A stretch of DNA of 64,000 nt from NCBI RefSeq assembly GCF_964204645.1, contig NC_134033.1, forward strand, positions 6,358,231-6,422,230, written 5' to 3'. Numbering within the stretch: the first letter of the stretch is position 1; each line of letters begins with the position of its first letter. Position numbers and translations under genes: made by a program. A model generated the notes under the pieces. That model ran no database searches and was not told the origin of the DNA. It saw only the letters and a program-made list of their open reading frames with translations. This document shows, piece after piece, positions 41,901 to 52,713 of this stretch. The stretch is from Tubulanus polymorphus (lineage: Eukaryota; Nemertea; Palaeonemertea; Tubulaniformes; Tubulanidae).

Positions 41901-44333
41901 GATGATAGAATTAACCCTCTAGTGTTGAAGTTTCAGCGAAAATCATAGTCTGCGTTCTGTTTAATGGCATGGTTTTTCCCTTTTTCGCGAAAAGTTGTTA
42001 CAGTCGAATCAAAGTGGTTACTATGTGTACTAATTTGTATGACATGGCCACTTAATTGATTATTTTCTTCTTTTGAAAGAAATCAGTGAATGTGGTGAAT
42101 AAGCAGGGAAATTTGTTGAGTTGATCTGTTAAATTGCACGTACAATCTGAAGTTTCCGTGTATGTCTTACGTATTTGAATGTGTTAACCGATTGGATTCT
42201 TAGCGTATAGTCAAGGAAAACAACATGCATGTCAGGGGATAGTTGTATTTCTATTGACTAAGCGCAAGTCATCCGAACTACGATGATTTAAACGAGTTTG
42301 TACTTCAAAGGGCGCACAGTTACAAAACACGCAAGGAAAAAATATCTACATTTGGCGTTTTTATGCTGCATGCGCGCTAGGCTAAATATGTCAAAAATGT
42401 GAATTGTAAATATTAATGAATTCCCTGCGAAACTGTTCCGTCGAATATCGGCGATATTAATGTAATTATTATTATTTGAAGGTTCATGAGAGGTGGTCGA
42501 GGAGGCTTCGATCGTAACATGTAAGCCACGGTTGTTTCACCTTACGCTTGCCTTAAATAGCTTTGATCAATTTTTGTTTGGGGCTGACTGAAGAATGAAG
42601 CTGTTTTAACTAGGTTTTTTGTAGCAACCCTTCTGCTCATTGTTTTGTTTCAATGTTGGTTGCATGCAATATGGCATCAGTAGACTTTGTTTCACCGTAC
42701 TCTGGACGAAGTGTTTTGAATTTTCTTACGCCAGTCAATCTACTCCTAATCAGACTGCCCTGAAATTCACCATAGAGAATCTATTGGTACCGCAAGATCT
42801 GAGGCAAGCAAAGTCTACTGGTGAAGTTTTGTATTAACCCTTTTGCTGCGAGCATGGTTGTATAATGGTGTGCGGGTTTATTATGATGTTTCCTCGATGA
42901 AAATAGCTAGAAATACCATTTCTAAATTCCGACTTCCTTCAGAATGCGACAGCATTGCACGTGTTATGGGCAATAACCTGACGCCACAGCCAGGCAACCA
43001 TGCAAACCAACTGGCGAAAGTTTTGTCATCTTTCAGAAAAAAAAACTTTGTTATGCATATAGAATTATAATGTGCTATAAAAAGTGCTATACAGTACTAA
43101 TTGTTGAGCGCAGCTCAGCTCAGCTCATCATGGTCGTCCCCACAATTTTTTTCGGGTAGTTTGTTTTTAGGAATAGACAGGGTCTTGGGGTCCCCCCCAG
43201 AAAATTTTTGAAAATTTCGTGCAAGCAGGCGCTATCTGGTGCAATCTGAGGCCGATAGGTAGACTGGTTACCATTTACTTTACATTTATCGATTTTACTT
43301 AGCTAATTAGCAAATGCAGACCATGTGCCGACGTTCTTTGACGTTTGAAAATTCAAAAGTTCGAACTACCGGCCCCCTCTAGGGATGCCCATGCTCATCA
43401 TAATATGATTTATCAAATGTCTACTTTGTGAGAGCTGATCTCATCGTACGCATTGAAAAGGGTAATTGCAAGACTTGTATGAACCTAAAATAGTTACAAA
43501 TTTTCTTTGCTGGTTTCTGAACCCCCTGGAAAAATGCAATTTTATGGAACCTTTTTTGGCGCGAGGTAAGGTATACATATTGATGGCAAAAAAGTGATAG
43601 ATCTACTATATTAGCCTTTTTTTGGAAAAATTTCATCCTACTTGGCGGCTTGGCCTTTCATTTTTCTTATTAACGCTATGCATTTTTGGCCCCAACAATA
43701 GAGATAAAACTTGTCTTTGAACGGGCGGCCACTGACCAGATAAACTTAGAGAATCAGAAAAATCTAGAAAATTATCAGGGAAAACTTGGCAGAATTTGAT
43801 GAATTTGCGATAATACGGAAAAACTCAGGGTTATGGATTGCTATTGACCATGTGTTCCTTTATGAATACATGATTCATAAAACATTGATATATTGTAAAA
43901 TTTTAAACCAAGAAATTCCTCTGATTTACTCTGGGAACTTTCTGTTATAACACGGAAAACTTGGGGAATTTGTAAATAGGTGGAAAGTGCCCACCCTGTG
44001 TAATAAGCAACTGATAACAAAATTCGACTACTGTATGCAGAACAAATCTAGAAAAAATTTCTAAGAACCATTAAGGCAGGCAATAGAATGTGTTTGTGTA
44101 TTTTCAGGGTCGGACGTTTAGCGCGAGGAGGTAAAGCTACTCAACGAGGTATTGGCCGAGGAGGTCGCGGACGTGGTCGCGGAGTTACTCGAGGAGGTTG
44201 GGGTCGCGGTGGTGGCGCGGCCGCCAGGACCGTGCATTCGCGTGAGCAATTAGACGTTGAATTAGATACGTACATGTCGAAAACGAAACAAGCGCTCGAT
44301 GCCGAATTGGACGCCTACATGCTCGACGCTTGA
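35907..44333 (+). CDS. CHTOP: Chromatin target of PRMT1 (CHTOP)
   Basis: Eight exons: 35907-35971, 37716-37860, 38674-38817, 39142-39238, 39811-39844, 40216-40389, 42482-42520 and 44108-44333. All junctions are in phase, 924 nt (307 aa). The N-terminus [20 protein letters not shown], then ERFTNIQKM, equals the CHTOP signature ([17 protein letters not shown]). Exon 2 has [20 protein letters not shown]. The middle is an RGG/RG-rich region, the substrate of PRMT1 and an RNA-binding part. The C-terminus [20 protein letters not shown], then AELDAYM, is the conserved TREX-binding FoP domain. CHTOP acts in nuclear mRNA export with NXF1/ALYREF and in 5-hydroxymethylcytosine-linked transcription in vertebrates. 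The orthology is secure; use of exon 7 is inferred. Confidence 0.95.
37716..37860 (+). CDS. CHTOP: CHTOP exon 2
   Basis: [20 protein letters not shown], then [20 protein letters not shown] to KIKQ. The acceptor is ccaatcaag, without a clear pyrimidine tract; the reading frame decides it. Donor GTAATT. Confidence 0.9.
38542..38602. repeat. Exact 29-bp tandem duplication
   Basis: ttatcaatacgtagtattaa plus tgagtgatg is present twice in a row in CHTOP intron 2. Confidence 0.85.
38674..38817 (+). CDS. CHTOP: CHTOP exon 3
   Basis: [20 protein letters not shown], then [20 protein letters not shown], ending QQIQQ in phase 0. Acceptor attgttttcag, donor GTAAAG. Confidence 0.92.
39142..39238 (+). CDS. 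CHTOP: CHTOP exon 4: RG-rich
   Basis: [20 protein letters not shown], then [12 protein letters not shown]. Acceptor attgttgtag, donor GTACGT, ends in phase 1. Confidence 0.92.
39255..39723. mobile_element. MITE family member in CHTOP intron 4
   Basis: The left end gagttgccactgacttgg and right end caagtcagcggaaggtggcg are roughly inverted. The interior (acatgattcat, cgggaatctgcaag) is shared with the copy at 43.73-44.0 kb. Confidence 0.5.
39811..39844 (+). CDS. CHTOP: CHTOP exon 5: 34-nt RG-rich mini-exon
   Basis: [11 protein letters not shown] with split codons on both sides (phase 1 in, phase 2 out). Acceptor tatatttcag, donor GTTAGT. Its length is not a multiple of three, so it is needed to keep frame. 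Confidence 0.85.
39875..40140 (+). mobile_element. Related copy of the 52.7 kb foldback (without its outer ends)
   Basis: cacggtatgaaacctgccac, then gcgattatgc, tctgattggtgc, ctgcgcacctgg and ggctgagtcgagtgatgcc match the interior of the 52.72-53.01 kb element in the same order. The outer B-box arms are missing or diverged. It lies in CHTOP intron 5. Confidence 0.6.
40216..40389 (+). CDS. CHTOP: CHTOP exon 6: RGG-rich
   Basis: [20 protein letters not shown], then [20 protein letters not shown] to RRNNPT and a split Thr codon. Acceptor ggtgtaaccag, donor GTAAGA at 40390, ends in phase 2. Confidence 0.88.
40543..40846. mobile_element. hAT-like MITE, 304 bp
   Basis: Perfect 13-bp inverted ends agagctgccaacc (40543-40555) and ggttggcagctct (40834-40846). 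The flanks tcacattc and tcacatca match 6 of 8 as a target duplication. It lies in CHTOP intron 6. Confidence 0.7.
41660..41866. mobile_element. MITE with GGTTCTTACAGA ends, about 205 bp
   Basis: Perfect 12-bp inverted ends at 41663-41674 and 41853-41864. A short open frame inside (gtcatgaaaatttttgg onward) is not recognised as a protein. Confidence 0.65.
42482..42520 (+). CDS. CHTOP: CHTOP exon 7: 39-nt in-frame micro-exon
   Basis: Between tatttgaag and GTAAGC lies one base completing a codon, then [12 protein letters not shown] and two bases. Phase 2 in and phase 2 out match exons 6 and 8 exactly, so it can be included or skipped without changing frame. The RGG text fits the protein (compare RGGFGGRGRG in vertebrates). 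It is too short for an ordinary ORF search, and its inclusion is inferred. Confidence 0.7.
43728..43999. mobile_element. Second copy of the 39.3 kb MITE family
   Basis: Left ggcggccactgacc, right ggtggaaagtgcccaccctg; shares acatgattcataaaa, accaagaaatt and tataacacggaaaa motifs with the intron 4 copy. Confidence 0.5.
44108..44333 (+). CDS. CHTOP: CHTOP exon 8: RGG end and C-terminal FoP domain
   Basis: [20 protein letters not shown], then [16 protein letters not shown], then [20 protein letters not shown] and [10 protein letters not shown] with TGA 44331-44333. The duplicated LD-ELD-YM pattern is the hallmark of CHTOP. Confidence 0.95.
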
Positions 44334-44478
44334 ATCGCCGACGCGTTACGTCGTGAATCGACATCTAGATAGATAAACTTTCGTGGATTGTGGAATCCGT
44401 CTTGTAAAAAGTGTGCGTCACCAGGATGCATGGAGACAACTGTCGCCATTGAATTAGGCAGTACGGCTCTAATTAGGG

Positions 44479-44484
44479 AATAAA
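44479..44484 (+). promoter_or_regulatory. CHTOP: CHTOP poly(A) signal AATAAA
   Basis: About 145 bases after the stop codon. Confidence 0.6.
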
Positions 44485-44499
44485 AAACATATGTTTATA

Positions 44500-45380
44500 G
44501 TAAAGATTTTATCGTGAATCGATGACAGAATGCTGATGTTTTAAGTTTAATGTATGTTCGTTCTTTTTCAACTTTTCTTTTTAATCGATCTAAAAAAAAA
44601 TAATCTGACACTCGAATAGCTTTCGTAACTGGAGCCGTCCTATTTGTGAGGCGTCGAAATAATGTGTAATATGAAAACATAAACTCGAAAGTTACCTCGT
44701 GGTAAATCAGTGGAATGGCTCATTCTCAGAGAATCTACTCGTCATAACTGTTAGCTAATATCTGGTATGAAAATACAGTAGACTCCGCCCTACTTGGATA
44801 ACCGTTCAACTCTGATGTTTTTTGAAATATTTTTGCTACGTCTAACTCTTGTTATCACTCTAGTTGGACACATTTTATGGTCCCAAAAAATCCAACTCGA
44901 GGCGCGTCTACTGTAGTTAAATTATTCGGTATTTAAATCATATTGTAGTTAAATCATTCGGGATCTAATTGGGAAAATCATTGTAATGAGATTCTGCTTT
45001 GTATATAGAGTAAATTCTGCTTAATAAGTATCAGTTGATCTGCTTAACATAGGTCACATCTTGGTTTTGTGAGACTCCAACCCTATTTGATCCTTCATTT
45101 GAACCTAATGAAGGGACCACGGCTCTTGAAGTGTTGCTCGCTCTATAAGCAGCCAGCAGCTGTCAATCTGCTGTCTGTACCCATCCCTCAGATGTTCACC
45201 TTTTGAAATGCGAAGTCTAGACTAACATATTTTTCACAAATGGTGAATATCTGTCTGAAATTGATAATTCTGACACCCTAATTCATTTTCAAAGGAAATG
45301 TCTAGGATACTGGACTCTGTGACACAGTCGTGCGTTTTGGCCTACCGGTAGTTCAATTTCAATGAGTTAACTCGTGATCT
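44500..45380. other. Intergenic after CHTOP, nothing recognised
   Basis: AT-rich; short open frames only, none resembling a known protein. Confidence 0.5.
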
Positions 45381-45382
45381 TA

Positions 45383-45548
45383 AGAGGTCATTCATTTATT
45401 ATGTACGCATTAGGGGAGGGTGAGGGGTCAGTACAATTGCGTACTGTAAATGCTAAATGTATATGAATAAATGGCCGATTTTGCGTACAGAGGAAGAGGG
45501 GGGTTGAAAATTTCAAATTTTATGCGTATGTAATAAATGAATGATCCC
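45383..45548. mobile_element. MITE with GTCATTCATTTATTAYGTACG ends, copy 1
   Basis: Left ggtcattcatttattatgta and right taataaatgaatgatccc are inverted, with a TA dinucleotide on both sides as in Tc1/mariner-type targets. A close copy lies at 51687. Confidence 0.7.
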
Positions 45549-46569
45549 TAACAGAGAACTGTGGAGCTGGGTCCAGGTTTGTGAAAAATCCAAATTTAAC
45601 ATATATTTTGCGTACATTTATTTTTAGGCGGTTCATAAATGATATCTGGAATAGATCAAAATCAGAAATTAAACTCATCCGAATTAAGCAGTTTTGTAGA
45701 GGGCAGTGTATGTATGACTGACCCAGGTGGCTATATTTTGTTTGTACAATAGAACACACTTAGTTCAGATTACTTGGGGCTGCCCAGATTTATTCGAAAT
45801 AAGTATATGGCCGAATAGTTTACATGCTTCCAGGTTAAATCCGTGAAGTTACTTCGTCCGAATAAAGTGAAAATCCTGATTGAACAGTCCAAATTGAGCG
45901 AGTTCTACTGTATTGGAAACAGTAAATTTGTAAGATGCATTTGTACAACGAGTAAATGCGTTATATTTACGGTGGAGATTTTAACTCGTGTGAAATGGTA
46001 GCATTTTTTAACGAAATACATCTTTATCTCTTCTGAAAAAATTTGCTGTTTCTTATTCTTATGCAGTGCTGTCATCTACTGGTGTGAACTGATATATGGT
46101 TGTAACTCGTGTAAGCATAGGCCTACTGGTTACTGTCCAGCTCATACAGAGGCGGATCCAGGGACAAAGATAACTTTTTAGGGAAATTCTTCAAGCCTTT
46201 ACCAGAAAAATATCCTTATTCTCAGATTTTCTCAACAAAACAAACCTCATCTAAAAGGGAAAGTTCTCCTTGTTCAGTTCAAAGGCAGGCCTATTGACAC
46301 GCACTGAATTATTATTATAATCGAACCCATAAGTAAAAGCGAATTCTTGCTGATCTTGGTGTGTCCTAAAACCCAGTGGCTGATTCTGGCCCTTCTGAAC
46401 ATGGCTGATGATGCTGCACAACATCCTGCGAATCATGCGAGGGTTTTGCATTCAAATGCACTTTGATCGAACTAAATCATAACCCTCATGTTTTTGCTTT
46501 GCACCCCTATCCTCTAAGGTACATACTTTGAACTTTTATAACCCACCCCATTCCAACGGGCAATTTATA

Positions 46570-46910
46570 GAAATTTATACCTGTTGAATATCGAAGATTA
46601 AAATCAACAAAATGTTTCAAATAAATTTTTTAAAAATTTTGCTCCAGAATATGTGCTTGACAATTCAAATTATTTTCAGCTATCTTATTAGTGAAGGAAT
46701 TCAGTGTTTGCATAAATTGCTATGGAAATTCTATAAATTACCCGTTGAATATCGAGGATAATATGATCTACAAAACGTTTTGAATAATTTTTTTAAAATT
46801 TTTCTCTTCAGAACAGAATATTTGCTAGACAATTCAAATTATTTTCAGCTATCTTATTAGTCGAGGAATTCTTCCCTGCATAAATTTCTATAAATTTGCC
46901 GTTGTTTTTT
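46570..46910. repeat. Tandem duplication, two units of about 175 bp
   Basis: gacaattcaaattattttca, then gctatcttattag, gaggaattc and gttgaatatcgargat recur in the same order in both halves. Confidence 0.7.
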
Positions 46911-47049
46911 AAAACCAGCGACAGATTCAAGATGTGCCATATGGTCTATGGTAATCGTGCATAATTCAAAAAGTTAAAGGCTCAGTGCTGAACTATAGTC
47001 AGCCACCCAATGTCAAACGGATTAATATCATTCCCGAATGGAGTACGCA

Positions 47050-47810
47050 TATGTCCGGGAGGCTATTTTTGAATATCGAGATATCAAACCGGCCCCTGGC
47101 ACGCGAGGTTACGTTTGATTGACAACTGATTTTTTCCCTCTAAAACGGGTCGCCGATATCCAAATCGAGGCAGCAGTAATCGGGTCGAAGTAGAGCCAGC
47201 ACAGCTGACCCAGATACTCATGCGCCGGTTTGATCACCTAGCCGAAATAGTGCGCTCCGAATTACGACGCTAGCGAACAGTAACGTTCAAGTCTACATAA
47301 CCGTCAAAGTATTGCGTCAACGTCGATTTTACGGTTAATTTAGCGTGAACTAACGTAAAAGTCGCGCTGACGCCTTGAGATTTGTTGATGGGTATAAGCG
47401 CGTGCGTATGAACACTACCCGGTGCTGGTCGTTCTTCGGTCGTGTCCGCCATTTTCGTGATTTTCTTCACAAATTGCAGGAATTCGCGTCGATTTTCGTC
47501 GCAGTTTTTCGCGTGTTTCGCGTCTGGAATCGAGCGCTTTCGTCGACGCGTCGTTGGCCGTGTTTCTCGAGGATCGTTTAGCCGCGTGATCGACGGCTGT
47601 AACAACCGGCGCCTGATCGGAATAACAGGGTTTATTTAAGTGTAGAGCCGCCACACAAACTCGATTGGGGCGACCCCGGTTTTTATGTACACACGGTACA
47701 CACACCACGGATAGTTTAGTTCGGCTAGTGTAGAGCACAGGCGATAGTCAGTGTGGTGAGATAAATATACACATAAACAGCAGCTCAAAGCTCTAAAGGA
47801 AGGGTAAGTA
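47050..47810 (+). promoter_or_regulatory. CpG-rich block, possible promoter and untranslated first exon
   Basis: Rich in CpG compared with its surroundings, with no recognised protein on either strand. On the plus strand it ends with a strong donor (aggaagg followed by GTAAGT at 47801), as for a 5' UTR exon of a gene to the right. Open frames of about 110 codons on the minus strand were not recognised. Confidence 0.3.
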
Positions 47811-48266
47811 TTTTATAGTCCTAATAAAATTACCTACCTTTGTGCAACGAAAACCTCTTGGACGGAGGAGGAGGTTGTTCTCTCTGACTCTCAAGTCTGT
47901 CACTCTGCTGCACCAGTTGAGTTCTTGAAATCTTACTCCTATCTTCGGGTTCGTGTTTGAATCACTATTTAGCCCGGACCCCTCCATGAAAAAAAATTTC
48001 AAGACAAAAGTAAGAGCTAGCTATAGGCCTACAACAGCTGGACCACAAAAAGGAGCGGATTCAGACGGGATGAAACGGAGATTCGCCTCGCTTGCTTTGT
48101 AGGCTAGTTGTGGTGGCCATCCCTGTGTCGTTTGTTATGCAATTTTAGTGCTTTGGTCTAGTTTGGGTGGGCGAAGTTTTTCATGTGATCTTCAAAAATA
48201 AAGGCACTTCGTCAGAAAAAAAGGCGATGACAAACAACCCAACGAACCCCCTCCGGGTCCATTGAC

Positions 48267-49704
48267 CAAGGGCGGATCCAGGATTTTTGTAGGGGGTGGA
48301 CAGGACAAAGTAGGGCACACCTTTCGAAGGCACATTGCGAGCGCCGAAGGCGCGAAGCCCACACCCGTCTGGGGGACCACCACCAGAAAATTATGAAAAT
48401 TTGGTGTTCATAAATGTGTTTTCCGGCATTTCAGAGGGTCCATTCTAGGAGAAAAAGAAGTCAATATTTAGACTGCAATTTGTAACCTTAGGGTCCAGGA
48501 TTGTGCCACACATAGGGAAAAAACAAGCACATAAAATTTGAGTTTCATACACAACATCTTTTTATTTACTCTACTCTCGTAATTGCACAATAATTTGTCA
48601 GGTTTATTGCATTTCCTTTCCTCTGATAAAATATTTAAATTTTAAAAACTGAGTTAAACTACAGCATTTCTTACAAAATAAAGTCTTAAGGTCATAAACT
48701 ACGTAGGTACAAATTTTTAACAAGCACCTCATGAAAAGATGTATCCTCAATGAATACGATTGTCAATGAAAATCTTCAGTTACACAAGCTTATGGGTGCG
48801 TTGCCTATATACTTGATTTACAACATAGAATACACATCTTATACAGGTATGTTTAAACTGAATACAATACGGACACTAGGCCTAGGTGCCACGTCATAAA
48901 AAAATTAAATGGATAGGTGCCCTACACAAAGTTTTCATCGTATATAAGCTAGAAAATGTGCCCTTTTTATCAACTTTTCTGACATTGCACGTGCCCTTAT
49001 TCCAGAAAAGATATAACAGAATATGCCTTTTTCACAGTTTTCATCGTATATATACACTATAAAATGTGCCCTTTTTATCAACTTTTCTGACATTGCACGT
49101 GCCCTTATTCCTTCCAGAAAAGATAAATCAGAATATGCCTTTTTCACAGTTTTCATTGTATATACGCTATAAGATGTACCCTTTTCATTAATTTCTCTGG
49201 CATGATAGGTGCCCCAATTTCAGAATTCACGCCTTCTCACAATTTTCATCGTCTATACTCTATAAGATGTGCCCTTTTTATCAATTTCTCGGGCATTAGA
49301 GGTGCCCCTATTTCAGAATAGGTGCCTTAGATATGACAGCACAGCATGAATGCCATTTTCAAAGGTTTTGCTAAACATAAAACAGCGCAGCATTTTAGCC
49401 CTAATCGCCTATAATTTCAACTATCGAGGAAAAACATTTCAGATGACTGTGAGAAGAGGGATGAAAAACTCACAAAAAACTCATTAACGGCTTGCCGCAT
49501 TTTGCTTCACATTGCAAAGCATGCTCCCGTTCTTTCCAGATACGCTTTTGAGTAGGCATCCTAAGATTAAGAATACTAGAAGCAATCTTTCCAGTGGCGA
49601 GCGTCCAGTTCCGTACAAAAAAAATTCTGAAAGCCAGGAGGGCACTTTTGATTTTTCAAGGGGGTGGACTGTTCCACCCGGTCCACCCCCTAGATCCGCC
49701 CTTG
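48267..49704. mobile_element. DNA transposon, 1.44 kb, CAAGGGCGGATC inverted ends
   Basis: Perfect 12-bp ends CAAGGGCGGATC at 48267 and GATCCGCCCTTG ending at 49704, directly flanked by TTGAC on both sides (48262-48266 and 49705-49709). The interior holds a tandem array at 48.94-49.31 kb. No transposase frame was seen, so it is non-autonomous. Confidence 0.75.
48940..49315. repeat. Tandem array, about 105-bp unit, roughly four copies
   Basis: tgccctttttatcaactttt begins units at about 48959, 49067, 49173 (diverged) and 49270, within the 1.44 kb transposon. Confidence 0.75.
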
Positions 49705-49904
49705 TTGACCAACTCCATAAGCTCTTTATTTAGTTTAGAGAGAAGGTTCATGCCTTAAGCCTCTTGCTTTTAGCCCGAAGAAATGAAAGCACACAGTTAT
49801 AGGTTTCTGAAATTAATTCAAAGCATTTTTAGATTGTTCTTCTGATTACATTTGTCAAGTCCTTCAACAGCTCATAATCTCAGGTTAAGCCAGAAAATGA
49901 ATGG

Positions 49905-50530
49905 GGTTTAGTTAGGAATTTCACTTTGGTTTAGTCAGTAACTGAACTGCACTTTCATATGATTGGCTTCAGTTAAGTCTGTAACCAGTTCATTCATTGA
50001 CCAAGCTGCAGTTAATCTCTAGGTCTGGTCCTGTCAGTAAACTGTGCTGTGGTTTACTCAGCCCTCAGACTGCAGTCTACTCGGTAATGGGATATCGGCA
50101 ACACCAGATGGCGCAACAAATCACTGGGTTATTCGTGAAAATCAGTTCATTTTCGGTGAAACATTATTTTTAGGCTTCCAAATCCGGAAATTATCAAACA
50201 GTCATCGAATTGATATAAGATATCCTTTCTCACTCAGTGTGTGGTATTGATTTCACTGAAAATTGATTTCCTAATCAGAAAAATTGACTCGAAGTCTATT
50301 GAAATATAGAAGAAATTGAAGCGCGATAACCCCGTGCCACTAGCGATCCTGGCGGATTATCGCTGAATCCTCGCTTCCCTCAGTAGCCTTGCCGGTATCC
50401 CATTGCTCTTGACTTTGGTTTAGTCGGTAAAGGTGGTCTAGTCAAGAACTGCACTGGTTGGATCAGTAACCAGACTGGTGTACAGTCATTGACCAGTATG
50501 CAGTTCAGGTCTAGTCTGTACTGCGGTTTT
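49905..50530. repeat. Degenerate minisatellite interrupted by an insertion
   Basis: Units such as ggtttagtcagtaactgaac and ctgcagtctactcggtaa appear at 49905-50085 and again at 50408-50530, on both sides of the element at 50086-50404. Confidence 0.55.
50086..50404. mobile_element. MITE, 319 bp, inserted in the minisatellite
   Basis: Ends aatgggatatcggcaa (50086-50101) and ttgccggtatcccatt (50389-50404) are inverted with one mismatch. Confidence 0.65.
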
Positions 50531-50951
50531 GTTTGGCACCTACGTCATGACTGGTTCAGACCAGTAGGCCTATTGAGCGTTCGATGAAATATTTCATTAT
50601 TGTTTTTAAAGCTTTAGGTTATTACAGCTGAACACCTATAATCAAAAGATGATTAAGGCCTACCTAATAATTTGTTGTCAAGAAATCTTAACTTCAATCT
50701 TGCTAATAGTCGGAATTGATTTGAGAAGATTGTATTGCAGACCTTAAAAATAACAGATTGTTCTTTGGAATTAGATTCATTAATAATATTGGATATTGAA
50801 TTGTCGCTCAGTAATATGACATGCATAGCTATTGAAGGCCCCACTGTATGATACTATTGGCCTATTATTACAATGAAACTCTATTCATATGCTTAAAATT
50901 TGGACTGCTGACCTTTAATAGAGTGAATGCATAGCCTACTTTGACAATAGA

Positions 50952-50985
50952 GGATTCCACTAATGGCAAGTGAGGATCCACCAGG
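50952..50985. repeat. Short dispersed repeat, copy 2
   Basis: gattccactaatggcaagtg then aggatccacca, as at 15455-15490. Confidence 0.6.
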
Positions 50986-51065
50986 TGTCACTAGCTCACC
51001 TTTTTTCCGCTAATACTGTTTCTTTTCCTCCATATACCATGGAAATGGTTGGAGTGTAATAAATA

Positions 51066-51088
51066 TTCGTATTCGTATTCGTATTCCG
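51066..51088. repeat. (ATTCGT)n microsatellite
   Basis: Three to four perfect units. Confidence 0.8.
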
Positions 51089-51382
51089 CTCTACGAATCA
51101 AGGATTTGGACCATTTTAAATTTGAATCAAATTTTTCTCATTAAATCAACACAGAGAGTTCAGGTCTTCGATCTATCGAGGCTTGTACCGTCGAGCCTAA
51201 AAAATCTTTCAAAGTCGATTGAAAATTGATTGGCTGGGTTTTAGTCGTACTGTTATCTGGTGAATTGCAGCAATTCAGTCGCTGCTGGAAAATTGATCGG
51301 CAGTTTCGCTGCGGTCTCCTGAAAACAAATTGCGCCACATCCGTCATCAGCTGCAACTGTTTGAAAATATGCTGACGTTCAC

Positions 51383-51450
51383 TAGCTCGTTGGTAGTTCA
51401 TGCGTCTGACAATCAGACTAGAAGTTCCTACTCGTGGGTTCGAATAATTT
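51383..51450 (+). repeat. Degenerate tRNA-like sequence
   Basis: ttggtagttcatgcgtctg resembles an A-box region and cgtgggttcgaat a B box, with a partial tRNA-like layout between them. The acceptor stem is missing and a T run follows. Probably a tRNA pseudogene or SINE head. Confidence 0.35.
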
Positions 51451-51686
51451 TTTTCTTTTTTAAACAGGCTACATTTTTTAATTTTTAGTTTCATAGTTTT
51501 GCAACGCTATTCGATCTGAGTTCTCGTTAGGCAGAACCTGGTCTCCGCTGGCACATTCAGTCGTGGACCTGTGTGTGCGCCAGATAACATTATTCTTTTG
51601 GCTAGCTTCTCAATAAGCAGAGCAGTGAATAGCGAAGTGTGATTGGATCTACGGGCTATAAAAAAAAACTCTGTGAGTTTTTGTTA

Positions 51687-51841
51687 GGGGGTCATTCATT
51701 TATTACGTACATATTAGTGGAGGGGGAGGGGTCAGTGCAATTGCGTTCTGTAATGCTTATGTATATGCTGATTTTGCGTACAAAGGGGGAGGGGGTTTGA
51801 AAAATTCAAATTTTATGTGTACGTAATAAATGAATGATCCC
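51687..51841. mobile_element. MITE with GTCATTCATTTATTACGTAC ends, copy 2
   Basis: 155 bp with near-perfect inverted ends of over 20 bases, TA on both sides, and a GTGGAGGGGGAGGGGTCAGT interior shared with copy 1 at 45383. Confidence 0.75.
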
Positions 51842-52713
51842 TAGCGGTTGTTTTATCAAACCGGTGCATGTACGTTTACATGCCTAGACAAGCGGGAGCT
51901 GGCTTTTATATCCAGAGCAATCGTATGAATAATCTATGTTATGAATAGAATCCATGACCTGTCGTTAACGGCCTTCACCTTGGTCCCGTCTGAATGTCCT
52001 TTCAGTCAGTTGTCGGAGTTTCGAATTGTTCAGGCGTTGAGCATTGACGTTGTTGGTAGTGTATTAGTTCAATGGTGGTCAAACAAATACCCCATTGTCA
52101 GTGTCACACTAAATCCATGCGCGTTGTTCGATTTCGTCATTTCATCAGCATAAACTATGTATAGGCCTTCGATACTCTGGCTGATAGAGGACGTGTACAC
52201 ATGGTCTGACCTGCAACATGCAATATCAGAGCGATTAAAATCTTTATTGATTGTTGAGAAATTTATGTCAACACAATTTATCAGAAAATTAGATATTTCA
52301 CGTAATAATGTCCAATAAGACATACATTTTGAAAAGAATTTAATAAATGACCATGACGATTAAGAATTCGTCCAGGAATTCAGCTCTCTGGAAAGTTTAA
52401 GAAAAAAACTTTTGGCCTGAAATATTACAGACTTGTAATTCAAAAGTAGATTAGAGAGAATCATAGGAATGTAATTACCTAGAGATAGGAGAAGGAAATC
52501 GAAATGGTGACCGGTTTTAAAAAAAAGTCCTAAGATTTGCCTTTTTATTCTTTTGGCGATTAGGATCATTTTAAACCTCAAAAACGTTATAGAAAAATAA
52601 ATCTGTATTTCAATTTCAGTGAAAATGTTGGTTGACTTATAACGAATAACTGAGAATTAGCCTATGATCAGGCACCGTCTTGCTAAAAAGGTTGATGAAA
52701 TTTTGAAGTGTTA

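Noticed and set aside
47270-47605. Minus-strand frame with MADTTEERPAPGSVHTH
   Set aside because: No recognisable family and no splice partners; treated as chance inside a CpG-rich block.
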